Of a stretch of DNA of 32,693 bases, positions 8,241-16,908 are shown piece by piece. The position numbers were made by a program, and so were the translations under genes. The notes under the pieces are model-generated. The model saw only the letters and a program-made list of their open reading frames with translations, did no database searches and was not told the DNA's origin. This DNA is from Methyloprofundus sp. (GTDB lineage Bacteria; Pseudomonadota; Gammaproteobacteria; Methylococcales; Methylomonadaceae): positions 1-32,693 of the forward strand of contig JAQRMR010000058.1 of assembly GCA_028599115.1 (NCBI GenBank). The letters are read 5' to 3'. Numbering within the stretch: position 1 is the first letter of the stretch; each line of letters begins with the position of its first letter.

Positions 8241-10454
8241 ATGGACAGGTTAAGTCGATGGGCATTAATGCATGTTTTTATGCTGAGCTGTTTGTTTTTT
8301 GGGCAGGCTATTGCTGCTGAAACTCAGGCTCAGTTGCTTAAAAATGTAGACTTTACTGCGCTGTCGGGAAATAAGGCTCGATTGGCTTTTGAAATGTCCG
8401 AAAAGGCAGTTAAGCCAAAGGTTTTTCAAATGAGTAAACCTGCAAGGATAGTTTTAGATTTTTCAGGGGTAAAAAGTGCGTTAAAGCAGAAAAAAAATAC
8501 GATTAATCAAGCAGGGGTTAATAGCTATATTGCTGTAGAGGCAGGTGATAGGTTGAGGGTCGTTGTAAACTTACGAGAAAAATTAACTTATACCCTTAAG
8601 CAAGAGGGCAAAAGGACGTTACTTGTTTTAACGCAAATTGAGACAGCAAAAAACTCGCTTAGCTCTACTGCAAATGATTTAGCTGATAAGCAGGTTAGTA
8701 TTGCAAAACAAGAAATTAAAAAAATAGATTTTAGAAGAGGAGCTAAAGGTGAGGGAAGAATTTTAATTTCTTTATCCAATAAAACTACTTTAGTTAAAAC
8801 ACAGCAAAAAGCGGGGAAAGTTGAATTACGCTTTATTAATACAAAATTGCCTGCAAATTATGCAAAACGTATGGATGTGATTGATTTTGCAACACCTGTG
8901 TCTATCATTGATGCAAAACAAAGTGGTGCAGATGTTAAAATTCTTATCACACCGATAGAGACAGAATATAAGTATTCAGTATTTCAGGCCGAAGGTTTAT
9001 TAACCGTTAAAGTAAGAGAAATTACTGTAGAAGAGAGCAAGGCGAAAAAGGCTGCATATAAGGGAGAAAGGTTGACCTTAGATTTTCATGATATTGAAGT
9101 ACGAAATGCATTTAAAATTTTAGCAGAAATTTCTGGCGAAAATATTATTGTTGATGATGCGGTGTCCGGAAACCTTACTTTACAGCTAGATGACGTACAT
9201 TGGGATCACGCATTTGCGCTCGTTTTAAAATTAAAAGGTTTAGCAAAGCGGCAAGTGGATAATGTCACCCTTGTTGCTCCTATGGAAAAAATCCGAAAAT
9301 TAGAAGAAGAAGAAATTGAAGCTCAAAAGGTTAATGAACGGTTAGAACCTTTAGTAACAGAATATATACCCATTAATTATGCACAAGCAGAAAGTTTTAA
9401 GGATATTTTAGAAGGGAATTCCTCGAGGGCTAGAGGAGGCTGTGCATTGATAGGGCTAGAGTTAGGCGGTAGTAGTGGGGGTTCTAGCGGCGGTAGTGGT
9501 GGTGCGAATATTGGAGGGAGTAATAATAGCTCGAATAATAACTCGAATAATAACGACGACGACGATGAAAATAATGCCTTATTATCTAAAAGAGGTACTG
9601 CACTAGTTGACCCTCGGACAAATACGTTAATTGTTAAAGATACCGCTAAGCAGCTAGAAGAAGTAAGAAAAATGTTAGCGTTATTGGACGTGCCTGTTAG
9701 GCAGGTTCTGATTGAAGCAAGAATTGTTATTGCAGAAGAAGGTTTCCAGCAAGACTTAGGGGTTAAGTTTGGTGCTTCTTATGCTGGAGGAGATGGGGCA
9801 AATACTGGCTTTGGAATAGGAGGGTCGACGGGAGGTTCAACGTCGGTAAATGGAGCTGACCCTATTTCATCGGTGGTTACTGGTTTGGCAGCAGCTAACC
9901 CTTATGGAGCATTAGGTATGACCTTAGTCAGTGGAGCTGATTATGTGTTGAACTTGGAAATATCAGCAATGCAGGATGATAGAAAAGCGGAATTTGTTTC
10001 CAACCCTAAAATTTTAACTTCTGACAGATGTATTGCAAGGATTGAACAAGGGGAAGAAATACCTTTTCAAACAACGAGCCAAGAAGGGACAACAACTATT
10101 TTTAAAGATGCTTCTATTGTATTAGAAGTTATCCCTCAGATAACACCGACAGGAAGTGTTATCATGAAAATAAAAATAACGAAAGACTCCCGAGGAGATC
10201 AAACGCCAGATGGTTTAGCCATTAATAAGCGTGAAATTAATACAAGTGTTCATATCAAAAATGGTGAGACAATTGTATTGGGTGGGGTGTATGAAGGTGA
10301 TACTTTACATACAGTAGAGTCGGTTCCTTGGTTTGCAGACTTACCTTTAGTGGGGTGGATGTTTAGGCGAAATATTGAAGGGGACTCAAAAAGAGAGCTG
10401 TTAATATTTATTACCCCAAAAGTAGTTAAAGATGTGATGCGAACCCAATCGTAA
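8241..10454 (+). CDS. pilQ: Type IV pilus secretin PilQ
   Basis: PilQ forms the outer-membrane channel through which the pilus exits. I place the start at the ATG at 8241, which gives 737 residues with a signal peptide (hydrophobic core about 8-22, cleavage near AIAAE). The open frame extends upstream to 8148, but that part overlaps pilO-pilP and would bury the signal sequence. Domains in order: two peptidoglycan-binding AMIN-type domains (about 25-260); an STN/N0 domain from LTLDFHDIEVRNAF (about 275-345); an N1 domain interrupted by a Gly/Ser/Asn/Asp-rich insert (409-445); and the secretin beta-domain with the C-terminal signature VPWFADLPLVGWMFRR near 694. A G-rich stretch before 8241 can act as the ribosome binding site. 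A terminator follows directly. Confidence 0.93.
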   Translation: MDRLSRWALMHVFMLSCLFFGQAIAAETQAQLLKNVDFTALSGNKARLAFEMSEKAVKPKVFQMSKPARIVLDFSGVKSALKQKKNTINQAGVNSYIAVEAGDRLRVVVNLREKLTYTLKQEGKRTLLVLTQIETAKNSLSSTANDLADKQVSIAKQEIKKIDFRRGAKGEGRILISLSNKTTLVKTQQKAGKVELRFINTKLPANYAKRMDVIDFATPVSIIDAKQSGADVKILITPIETEYKYSVFQAEGLLTVKVREITVEESKAKKAAYKGERLTLDFHDIEVRNAFKILAEISGENIIVDDAVSGNLTLQLDDVHWDHAFALVLKLKGLAKRQVDNVTLVAPMEKIRKLEEEEIEAQKVNERLEPLVTEYIPINYAQAESFKDILEGNSSRARGGCALIGLELGGSSGGSSGGSGGANIGGSNNSSNNNSNNNDDDDENNALLSKRGTALVDPRTNTLIVKDTAKQLEEVRKMLALLDVPVRQVLIEARIVIAEEGFQQDLGVKFGASYAGGDGANTGFGIGGSTGGSTSVNGADPISSVVTGLAAANPYGALGMTLVSGADYVLNLEISAMQDDRKAEFVSNPKILTSDRCIARIEQGEEIPFQTTSQEGTTTIFKDASIVLEVIPQITPTGSVIMKIKITKDSRGDQTPDGLAINKREINTSVHIKNGETIVLGGVYEGDTLHTVESVPWFADLPLVGWMFRRNIEGDSKRELLIFITPKVVKDVMRTQS
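9465..9575 (+). repeat. Low-complexity Gly/Ser-Asn-Asp coding repeat in pilQ
   Basis: The DNA runs through GGT/AGT-type Gly-Ser codons, then AATAATA-type Asn repeats with TCG interruptions, then four Asp codons GAC GAC GAC GAT. It encodes residues 409-445 of PilQ, a disordered linker inside the N1 region. Such simple repeats are prone to length change by slippage. Confidence 0.75.
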
Positions 10455-10469
10455 ATTTCAATTTCAGTT

Positions 10470-10495
10470 AAAAAAGGGCATAATGCCCTTTTTTT
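10470..10495 (+). terminator. Terminator between pilQ and aroK
   Basis: AAAAAAGGGCA (10470-10480) pairs with TGCCCTTTTTT (10484-10494) around a TAA loop and ends in a T run. It lies 15 bp after the pilQ stop and only 16 bp before the aroK ATG. It may therefore act as a partial terminator or attenuator for aroK-aroB. Confidence 0.85.
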
Positions 10496-10511
10496 ATGAG
10501 TAAAAAAATTA

Positions 10512-11030
10512 ATGAACAAAAAAAATATATATTTAATTGGCTTAATGGGCGCGGGTAAAACAACAATTGGCCGGCTATTAGCAAAATCCTTAGGGCTTCC
10601 TTTTTACGATAGTGATAAAGCGATAGAAGACGCTACGGGTGTCGATATTGCAACAATTTTTGAATTTGAAGGAGAGGATGGCTTTCGCCTGCGTGAAAAT
10701 AAAATGATCACAGAATTAACTGATATCGATGGCATTGTTCTGGCAACAGGTGGCGGTGTTATTTTAGATGCAGCAAATCGAAAGCAGCTAAAAGAGCATG
10801 GCTTTGTGGTTTATTTGCAATGTTCAGTAGAGCGATTAGTTGAGCGAACTTCTAGAAATTCACAGCGCCCTTTGCTAAACACAGAAAAGCCGCAGGCTAA
10901 AATTGAAGCCTTGGTTAATGAGCGTGAAGCTCTTTATAAAGAGTGTGCTGATTTTGTCATTGATAGCGGAAAAATGCAGAGTAAAGCAGTTGTTAATGAA
11001 ATTATCAAAGAATACACAGGTGAAGAGTAG
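10512..11030 (+). CDS. aroK: Shikimate kinase
   Basis: Shikimate kinase phosphorylates shikimate with ATP in aromatic amino-acid synthesis. The 172-residue protein has the Walker A loop GLMGAGKTT (10-18), substrate residues D35 (YDSD), R59 (GFRLRE) and the GGG at 80-82, and the lid arginine R119 (SQRPLL). The length is standard. The start has no clear Shine-Dalgarno sequence; only GAG at 10498-10500 is near. A terminator hairpin ends 16 bp upstream. aroB begins four bases after the stop, so the two genes are an operon. The pilQ-aroK-aroB order is conserved in gammaproteobacteria. Confidence 0.95.
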   Translation: MNKKNIYLIGLMGAGKTTIGRLLAKSLGLPFYDSDKAIEDATGVDIATIFEFEGEDGFRLRENKMITELTDIDGIVLATGGGVILDAANRKQLKEHGFVVYLQCSVERLVERTSRNSQRPLLNTEKPQAKIEALVNEREALYKECADFVIDSGKMQSKAVVNEIIKEYTGEE

Positions 11031-11034
11031 GTAG

Positions 11035-12108
11035 ATGGCGAATGTAATGCAGGTAGAGCTGGGGGATAGAAGTTACCCTATATATATAGGCGCGGGTAAT
11101 TTAGATAAATCCGAGTTATTAACTCGACATATTAAATCAAAGCAAGTTGTTGTTGTCACAAATGAAACAGTAGCACCGCTGTATTTAGAGCGAGTGAGCC
11201 GACATTTACAGGACTATCAAGTAGAGACAATTGTTTTGTCTGATGGTGAGCAGTTTAAAACATTAGAGACATTAAATATCATTTTTGATGCATTATTAGC
11301 CAAAAAATTCAGCCGTAATGCGACTCTAATTGCTTTAGGAGGTGGGGTTGTTGGTGACTTAAGTGGTTTTGCCGCTGCCTGTTATCAGCGTGGAATTCCT
11401 TTTATACAAATACCAACAACACTATTGTCTCAAGTTGACTCTTCTGTAGGGGGAAAAACAGGTGTTAATCACGCATTAGGTAAAAATATGTTGGGCGCTT
11501 TTTACCAGCCTCAAAGTGTTATTATTGACGTTGATGTTCTGGATACCTTAGATGATAGGCAGCTAGCTGCCGGGGTTGCTGAAGTTATTAAGTACGGCTT
11601 AATTCGAGACGCTAGTTTTTTCTTATGGATAGAGAGCAATATAGAAAAGATTATGGCGCGAGATAAAATGGCGCTGACGTATATTATTGAGCAATCTTGC
11701 CAAAGCAAGGCTGAAATTGTTGCTTCTGATGAGCGTGAATCGGGTATTAGGGCAATATTAAACTTAGGTCATACATTTGGACATGCTATTGAGGCTGGTA
11801 TGGGTTATGGGGAGTATTTACACGGCGAAGCTGTTGCAATAGGAACCTGCCAAGCGGCTGAATTATCCTGTGAATTAGGTTGGTTAAGTCATACTGATGT
11901 TACTAGGATTAAAACTCTTTTTCAAAATGCAGCTTTGCCAATAAAGGCGCCAAGTAGCTTAAGTGCGGAAACCTTTTTAGAGTTAATGGCTGTCGATAAA
12001 AAGAATGTGGATGGTGATATTCGATTGATTTTACTAAAGGAAATTGGCGAAGCAACTTTGCCCGTCGCGGTAGAGCAAAAGCAATTACTAAAAGTGCTAA
12101 ATAGTTAA
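11035..12108 (+). CDS. aroB: 3-Dehydroquinate synthase
   Basis: AroB converts DAHP to 3-dehydroquinate using NAD and a divalent metal, the second step of the shikimate pathway. The 357 residues contain the NAD-binding [13 protein letters not shown] (about 102-114), [21 protein letters not shown] (about 126-146) with substrate and phosphate contacts, and the metal-binding [11 protein letters not shown] near 243-253. The AGAGTAGGTAG stretch just upstream provides the ribosome binding site. A second ATG four codons in (11047) is an alternative start. The gene is coupled to aroK. Confidence 0.95.
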   Translation: MANVMQVELGDRSYPIYIGAGNLDKSELLTRHIKSKQVVVVTNETVAPLYLERVSRHLQDYQVETIVLSDGEQFKTLETLNIIFDALLAKKFSRNATLIALGGGVVGDLSGFAAACYQRGIPFIQIPTTLLSQVDSSVGGKTGVNHALGKNMLGAFYQPQSVIIDVDVLDTLDDRQLAAGVAEVIKYGLIRDASFFLWIESNIEKIMARDKMALTYIIEQSCQSKAEIVASDERESGIRAILNLGHTFGHAIEAGMGYGEYLHGEAVAIGTCQAAELSCELGWLSHTDVTRIKTLFQNAALPIKAPSSLSAETFLELMAVDKKNVDGDIRLILLKEIGEATLPVAVEQKQLLKVLNS

Positions 12109-12199
12109 AAGGTAGTAAGGCACTAGTAATAAGTAAGAGAGTTGCCATTTGTATACGTAGTCTAGTCAAGTTTCATTGATATTTTTCAGGAAGGTAGGG

Positions 12200-13615
12200 A
12201 TGAAAAATTTGATCAGTATAGAGCAGAAAAAAAAGTTAGATTTACTGACTCATTTGGTAACAAATATTCAAAGTAGTGTGGTTTTACAAGGCCCTAAAGG
12301 ATCAGGTAAGTCAACTTTGCTGAAGGCTGCTGCAGATAAAGGGCTAGATAATAGCGATATTTTTTTGTTAAATGCGGAGTTAAGTTTAAGCTTTGAGTCA
12401 ATTCAATACGAGTTGCTACAGTTTTTAAACGACAAGTATCAATTGGATAGTCGGGCAATTACGGATGTCTTATTGGATTATGAAAAGCACGAGAAAAAGC
12501 TCGTTTTAATAATAGATGATGCTAATTTATTGCTGACAGGGTTGATTAATGCATTAATTAATTATGCAAAAGAATATAGTGCGCTAAAGCTAGTTTTCTC
12601 CTTAACTCCAGAGGAGGTCTTAGCCAAATCAAAGGCTGAAGGCATAGAGCATAGCTGTCATTTTGTTGACTTGGTGGGCTTGAGTTTCGCGGAGTCCTCT
12701 GTGTTTATTCGGCAACTAATAGCGGCTGGAAACACGAAATACACAGAAAGGGATATTAATGACTCGTTGTTACAAGCTATGTATAAACATAGCGCGGGTA
12801 ATTTAGAAAAAATTAGCTCTCTCCTAAAAGGTGAGCAAAAAAAATATATCACTACGGCCAATATTTTAATTATATTGGCCGTAGTGATAGCGATTGCTTC
12901 TACAGTGTTGAGCCTTTTTTTATGGCGAGACTCAAGTAGTAATAAAGTGATACCAAAGCCACTGCTGGAAAGTAAAAAAAAATTAGCTGTAGATATTATG
13001 CCTAAAAAGCACAAAGAAAAGGCTAATGTAGAAAAGGTGAGGGCTGCAAAGGAATTTACAGTAAAGAGTTTTTCGCATGAAATTTCTCCAGTTGTGAATA
13101 TACCTACTAAACCAGTTATTGAGGTGCCAATTGTTAATAGTCCAAAGACCGAAGTTCCAATTGTGCCGACACCAGAGTTAAGTGTTGCTAATAATCTTGA
13201 GAAGCAAGAGGAAGCAGCAACTTCTAGGGTGGCTAAAAAGCAGGTTGCTGTAAAGATAAGGGATAAGCAAGTAAAAAAAAGGGACTTGCAAGTTAGCGCT
13301 GAGCTTCCTTTAGCTAAAGACATTGATGATCGGGCATGGGTGTTAAGGCAAAAAAAGACTGCTTATTCGATGCAGCTAATGGCGTTATCGTCAAAAAAGT
13401 CGCTATTAGATGCACAAAAGGCATTTAAAAATTTGGGCTACAATACTTATTATTTACAGCATAGCCAAAATAAAAAACATAAGTACACGTTGTATTATGG
13501 TGTATTCGAGTCTATAGAAGAGGCGAATAATAAAGTTATAGAGCTGCCGGCAGCTATGAAAAAAGCATGGGTTAGACGATTTTCAGCGATAAGACAGAAT
13601 TTTTCAATTGAATAG
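12200..13615 (+). CDS. AAA ATPase with transmembrane helix and C-terminal SPOR domain (DamX-like position)
   Basis: I start this 471-residue protein at the ATG at 12200, because CAGGAAGG lies six bases upstream. A TTG at 12176 would place that site inside the gene. Domains: an AAA/ExeA-like ATPase with Walker A GPKGSGKST (31-39) and Walker B LVLIIDDA (101-108); a single transmembrane helix (about 219-242); a Lys/Pro/Val-rich low-complexity periplasmic linker (about 250-375); and a SPOR domain (about 388-462) that binds denuded peptidoglycan at division sites. Genes of this build follow aroB in other gammaproteobacteria (the damX position). E. coli DamX itself lacks the ATPase part. The codons for the start of the membrane helix form a perfect 17-bp inverted repeat (12848-12888). 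Confidence 0.88.
   Translation: MKNLISIEQKKKLDLLTHLVTNIQSSVVLQGPKGSGKSTLLKAAADKGLDNSDIFLLNAELSLSFESIQYELLQFLNDKYQLDSRAITDVLLDYEKHEKKLVLIIDDANLLLTGLINALINYAKEYSALKLVFSLTPEEVLAKSKAEGIEHSCHFVDLVGLSFAESSVFIRQLIAAGNTKYTERDINDSLLQAMYKHSAGNLEKISSLLKGEQKKYITTANILIILAVVIAIASTVLSLFLWRDSSSNKVIPKPLLESKKKLAVDIMPKKHKEKANVEKVRAAKEFTVKSFSHEISPVVNIPTKPVIEVPIVNSPKTEVPIVPTPELSVANNLEKQEEAATSRVAKKQVAVKIRDKQVKKRDLQVSAELPLAKDIDDRAWVLRQKKTAYSMQLMALSSKKSLLDAQKAFKNLGYNTYYLQHSQNKKHKYTLYYGVFESIEEANNKVIELPAAMKKAWVRRFSAIRQNFSIE
12848..12888. repeat. Perfect 17-bp inverted repeat inside the SPOR/ATPase gene
   Basis: ATCACTACGGCCAATAT (12848-12864) is the exact reverse complement of 12872-12888, with a 7-base TTTAATT loop. 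It covers codons 217 to 230 at the start of the transmembrane helix. There is no T tract after it, so it is not a standard terminator. Confidence 0.95.
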
Positions 13616-13692
13616 CTGTTGACTAGTTGTAATGAAAAATCATTTTATCTTAAGAAAGATAAGCAATTAATATTAAGGGATGAAGAAGAAAC

Positions 13693-14757
13693 ATGAGCGA
13701 GCTAAAAAACGATAGATTTATTCGTGCACTATTAAAGCAACCTGTGGATAAAACACCAGTATGGATGATGCGACAAGCGGGGCGCTACCTTCCTGAATAT
13801 AAAGCGACAAGGGCGGAAGCGGGAAGCTTTATGGATTTATGTACAAATCCTGAGCTAGCATGTGAGGTGACTTTACAGCCTTTAGAAAGGTTCGATTTTG
13901 ATGCGGCTATTTTATTTTCTGATATTTTAACAATTCCAGATGCGATGGGTTTAGGCCTGTACTTTAGCGAAGGTGAAGGGCCTAAATTTAAGTCCCCTAT
14001 TCGTACCGCAGCAGATATTGATAAGCTATTTATCCCGGATCCTGAGCAAGAATTAAAATACGTAATGGATGCGGTACGCCTAATTAGAAAAAACCTTCAA
14101 GGTCAAGTGCCATTGATAGGTTTTTCAGGGAGTCCGTGGACATTAGCAACCTATATGGTTGAGGGAAGTAGCAGTAAAACATTCTCAAAGGTAAAAGGCC
14201 TGATGTTTGAGCAACCAAAACTAATGCATAAGATGTTGGATAAGTTGGCTCAGTCAGTTGCTATGTATTTAAATGCTCAAATTGCAGCAGGTGCTCAAAC
14301 TGTCATGCTGTTTGATACTTGGGGTGGAGCCTTAGGAACAGAAGAGTATTTGGAATTTTCATTGCGTTACGCCGAGCAAGTTAGGGCACTATTACAAACT
14401 AATGTAAATGGCCAAGAAGTGCCTACCGTTTTATTTACAAAAGGTGGTGGCCAATGGCTAGAGTCAATGGCAGGTGCTGGCTATGATGCACTTGGCTTGG
14501 ATTGGCAGACAGATATTAAATTGGCAAGAGCAAAAGTTGGGGAGCGTGTGGCTCTTCAAGGTAATATGGATCCAATTACACTTTACGCTAACCCAGAAGT
14601 GATTAGGGAAAAAGTAGCCAGCATACTGAGTAAGTATGGCGCAGGCTCAGGACATGTTTTTAACTTAGGGCATGGCATACTGCCGGATATTAACCCAGAT
14701 CATGTAAAAGTAATGGTCGATGCGGTGCATGATTTCAGTGGTCAGTATCATAAATAA
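13693..14757 (+). CDS. hemE: Uroporphyrinogen decarboxylase
   Basis: HemE removes four carboxyl groups from uroporphyrinogen III to give coproporphyrinogen III in heme synthesis. The two family signatures are present: [15 protein letters not shown] (22-36) and [16 protein letters not shown] (about 143-158). The catalytic D77 is in [13 protein letters not shown]. The length of 354 is normal. The gene lies 77 bp after the SPOR gene. It may share its transcript or use its own promoter in the gap, which I could not identify. An AGGGATGAAG stretch precedes the ATG. Confidence 0.96.
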   Translation: MSELKNDRFIRALLKQPVDKTPVWMMRQAGRYLPEYKATRAEAGSFMDLCTNPELACEVTLQPLERFDFDAAILFSDILTIPDAMGLGLYFSEGEGPKFKSPIRTAADIDKLFIPDPEQELKYVMDAVRLIRKNLQGQVPLIGFSGSPWTLATYMVEGSSSKTFSKVKGLMFEQPKLMHKMLDKLAQSVAMYLNAQIAAGAQTVMLFDTWGGALGTEEYLEFSLRYAEQVRALLQTNVNGQEVPTVLFTKGGGQWLESMAGAGYDALGLDWQTDIKLARAKVGERVALQGNMDPITLYANPEVIREKVASILSKYGAGSGHVFNLGHGILPDINPDHVKVMVDAVHDFSGQYHK

Positions 14758-14769
14758 ACAGGTAAATTG

Positions 14770-15231
14770 ATGAAAAAGCTAATGGCGATTGTCGCACTGA
14801 TGAGTGTTTCCCTGTTGAGCTACGGTGAAGTAGAAAAGTTGTCCAAAAAAAACAATGAAATTACTGTTTATAGAAGCCCAAGTTGTGGTTGTTGTGGTAA
14901 GTGGGTTAAGCACCTAGAATCGAATGGTTTTGAGGTGACGGATAAAGTGACAGCCGATGTACAAAAAATAAAAGACAAATATGGAATTAATCAGTCATTA
15001 GCATCGTGTCATACAGCCATTATTAATGGTTTTGTTGTTGAAGGGCATGTGCCTGCAGATGATATTAAAGCCATGCTGCAAACTAAATTAAAGTTAAAAG
15101 GCTTGAGTGTACCAGGGATGGTAGTTGGTACGCCGGGTATGGAAATGGGCGAGCGTAAAGATCCATATAAAGTTGTGTCATTTGATGAAAATGGCAAGCA
15201 AAGCCTATATAAAGCGTACGAGAAATATTAG
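14770..15231 (+). CDS. DUF411 family secreted metal-binding protein (putative copper-binding)
   Basis: This is a 153-residue protein with a Sec signal peptide (hydrophobic core about 4-18, cleavage near residue 19-20). The mature part has the DUF411 signature YRSPSCGCCGKWVKHL with C39, C41 and C42, followed by the SLASCHTAIINGFVVEGHVP segment with a further Cys-His pair. Members of this family are usually annotated as CopG-like or copper-resistance proteins, and the Cys/His set suggests periplasmic Cu(I) binding. The biochemical role is not established. The start is the ATG at 14770, with AGGT upstream; a TTG one codon earlier is less likely. It follows hemE by 12 bp and its stop overlaps the glk GTG by one base. 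Its place about 1.8 kb from the copper enzyme operon pmoCAB is suggestive only. Confidence 0.85.
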   Translation: MKKLMAIVALMSVSLLSYGEVEKLSKKNNEITVYRSPSCGCCGKWVKHLESNGFEVTDKVTADVQKIKDKYGINQSLASCHTAIINGFVVEGHVPADDIKAMLQTKLKLKGLSVPGMVVGTPGMEMGERKDPYKVVSFDENGKQSLYKAYEKY

Positions 15232-16211
15232 TGATATTAGCGATTGATGTCGGGGGGACAAAAACTCTATTGGCTTTATACGCTAAAGAAAGGAGCGACT
15301 GGGTTTTATGCAAGGAGCAGGCCTATAAAAGCTCTGCCTTTAGCAGTATAAATGAGCTTATTAAAGATTTTTTAGCTGGAGATGCCGCTAATATCATGAT
15401 GGTATGTGCTGGTGTTGCAGGCACGGTTATAGAGCAAGAATGTAAGATTACTAATTTGTCGTGGCGTATTTCTGCAAAGGAAATACAGCAAGCAACCAGA
15501 GCGCAGAAGGTTTACCTATTAAACGATTTAGCTGCAACAGCTTGGGCTGTTGCGTTGGCGGATATGGAGTATGAAGAACTTAATACGGCAAGGAGGCTAG
15601 GTTCTGGTGATATTGCAATTTTATCAGCGGGGACGGGCTTAGGAGAAGCGATATTAATTCGCGAGCAAGCAGATTTTAAAGTTTTAGCGACTGAAGGTGG
15701 GCACACTAGTTTTGCTCCACAAAATAAAGAACAAGACCGCTTATTGGTATTCTTAAGAAATAAATATAACGGACATGTTAGTTATGAGCGCATAGTCTCA
15801 GGGATGGGCTTGCACAATATTTATCAGTTTCTAAAGCAGGATGGCAGGTTTCCCGAAAGAAAAGAACTTGCTGACAAAATGCAAAGGGCAAACCCAGCCG
15901 AAATAATAGGTTTAGAGGCCGTTCGAGGGAATGATAGCTTGTGCCTTGAGTCTGTTAGGATGTTCTGTGAAATTTATGCTGCTGAGGCAGGTAATTTGGC
16001 GTTAAAGTGCTTGCCGCAGGATGGGGTGGTTCTTGCTGGAGGCATTCCACCTAAGATACTTAGTCTGATAAAGCCGATTTTTATCGCCTCGTTTATAAAA
16101 AAAGGGCGATATAGTGATTACTTGGCTAAATTACCAGTTCGAATCTGTATGAATGAGCGAGCAGTGTTGCTTGGCGCTTTAGCTTATGCAAAGAGGCAGG
16201 TAAAAGAGTAG
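15231..16211 (+). CDS. glk: Glucokinase (Glk family)
   Basis: Glucokinase phosphorylates glucose with ATP to give glucose 6-phosphate. The 326-residue protein has the phosphate-binding motif DVGGTKT (6-12), GVAGTV (61-66), catalytic D99 in LLNDLAA, the adenosine motif SAGTGLGEA near 141, and EGGHTSFAP. This is the PF02685 type rather than the ROK type. Translation starts at GTG 15231, sharing a base with the stop of the DUF411 gene (TAGTG). With glycogen phosphorylase in the same window, it would help return glucan-derived glucose to metabolism. A hairpin spans its stop codon. Confidence 0.92.
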   Translation: MILAIDVGGTKTLLALYAKERSDWVLCKEQAYKSSAFSSINELIKDFLAGDAANIMMVCAGVAGTVIEQECKITNLSWRISAKEIQQATRAQKVYLLNDLAATAWAVALADMEYEELNTARRLGSGDIAILSAGTGLGEAILIREQADFKVLATEGGHTSFAPQNKEQDRLLVFLRNKYNGHVSYERIVSGMGLHNIYQFLKQDGRFPERKELADKMQRANPAEIIGLEAVRGNDSLCLESVRMFCEIYAAEAGNLALKCLPQDGVVLAGGIPPKILSLIKPIFIASFIKKGRYSDYLAKLPVRICMNERAVLLGALAYAKRQVKE

Positions 16212-16221
16212 TTTACCTGCC
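16195..16221. terminator. Hairpin at the stop codon of glk, between convergent genes
   Basis: GGCAGGTAAA (16195-16204) pairs perfectly with TTTACCTGCC (16212-16221) around a 7-base loop that holds the TAG stop. It lies between the convergent glk and unknown gene 16233-16673. No T tract follows on the plus strand and only a short TCTTT on the minus, so termination would be weak or it may be a 3'-end stability hairpin. Confidence 0.55.
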
Positions 16222-16232
16222 GTGCAGGGTCG

Positions 16233-16673
16233 CTATAAAGAAGATATTCCAGAAAGACCGCTAATATCCCAATTGTCAGAGTCTGTAACGCCGTTCATAT
16301 CGGAACCTTGGTCATATTGGATTTGACAGGCATATTTTCTGAAAAATGATTCACCTGAGGCTTTGGTTAGTTCAATGTCCGCATTGACAAGATACTTATA
16401 GTTCCCAAGAGACCAGGACTGAAGTGGCTCGGCAGGAAAACTGATAGAAAATTCCTCATTAATATCATTTCTAATGGCTATATTGCATTGGTTAAATGCG
16501 TGATTTGTCATTGGTGTGCTATTGGCAATGCGACTTCCTTCATCGCCGCTGTCTTCAAGAAAGATACCTGTTGATGCGATCCATTTGCTAAAAGGTAGAA
16601 CGGCTTCTTTTTGTAGAAAAATAAGCCCGATTAAGGCAGCTAAAAAGAGGAGGGGGAAAAGTTTTCTATACAT
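16233..16673 (-). CDS. Unknown membrane-anchored or secreted protein, 146 aa
   Basis: I do not recognise this gene. From the ATG at 16673 it has a basic start (MYRK) and a strong hydrophobic helix (about 5-20) that acts as a signal anchor or signal peptide. A polar, acidic domain follows with two cysteines (NQCNIAI and YACQIQY) that could form a disulfide, and it ends in a Ser/Gly/Asp-rich tail. The open frame extends upstream to 16742, but that extension would put 23 residues before the signal sequence, so I use 16673. It is convergent with glk and divergent from pmoCAB, with 352 bp between the starts. Confidence 0.6.
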   Translation of the reverse strand: MYRKLFPLLFLAALIGLIFLQKEAVLPFSKWIASTGIFLEDSGDEGSRIANSTPMTNHAFNQCNIAIRNDINEEFSISFPAEPLQSWSLGNYKYLVNADIELTKASGESFFRKYACQIQYDQGSDMNGVTDSDNWDISGLSGISSL

Positions 16674-16851
16674 TAGTGTGTGCCTGAAAATTAGGGGATA
16701 AAACAAGCTGTTTATTTTAGCAGGAAAAAGAGTCTGGTGCATAAAGTAGTCGGCTAAGGTCTTTTTATATTAAAAATAATGAGATTAAGTTTATTTTAAT
16801 AAAATGCTTATGGTGTTTGTGTTGACTCGAATATAATGTGGGTGTGTGTTT

Positions 16852-16908
16852 TTGACGCTTTTATTTAAGTTGATTGGATATTTTCTTGACACTTTTATTT
16901 AAGTTGAT
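16852..16908 (+). repeat. Tandem direct repeat of a promoter half-module upstream of pmoC
   Basis: Two 23-bp copies, 16852-16874 and 16886-16908, differ at one base (TTGACG versus TTGACA) and share the following CTTTTATTTAAGTTGAT. The period is 34 bp. Each copy has a -35-like hexamer plus spacer. Only the second is followed by a reasonable -10. Confidence 0.9.

Noticed and set aside
12658-13323. A 221-codon open frame on the minus strand inside the SPOR/ATPase gene
   Set aside because: It is antisense to a gene with clear Walker, transmembrane and SPOR features. Its protein is compositionally odd (Ser/Thr/Leu/Phe/Cys rich) and has no recognisable domain.
16822-16837. TTGACT and TATAAT as a pmo promoter
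   Set aside because: The hexamers are only 4 bp apart, too close for sigma70 recognition. The pair at 16886-16913 has correct spacing.
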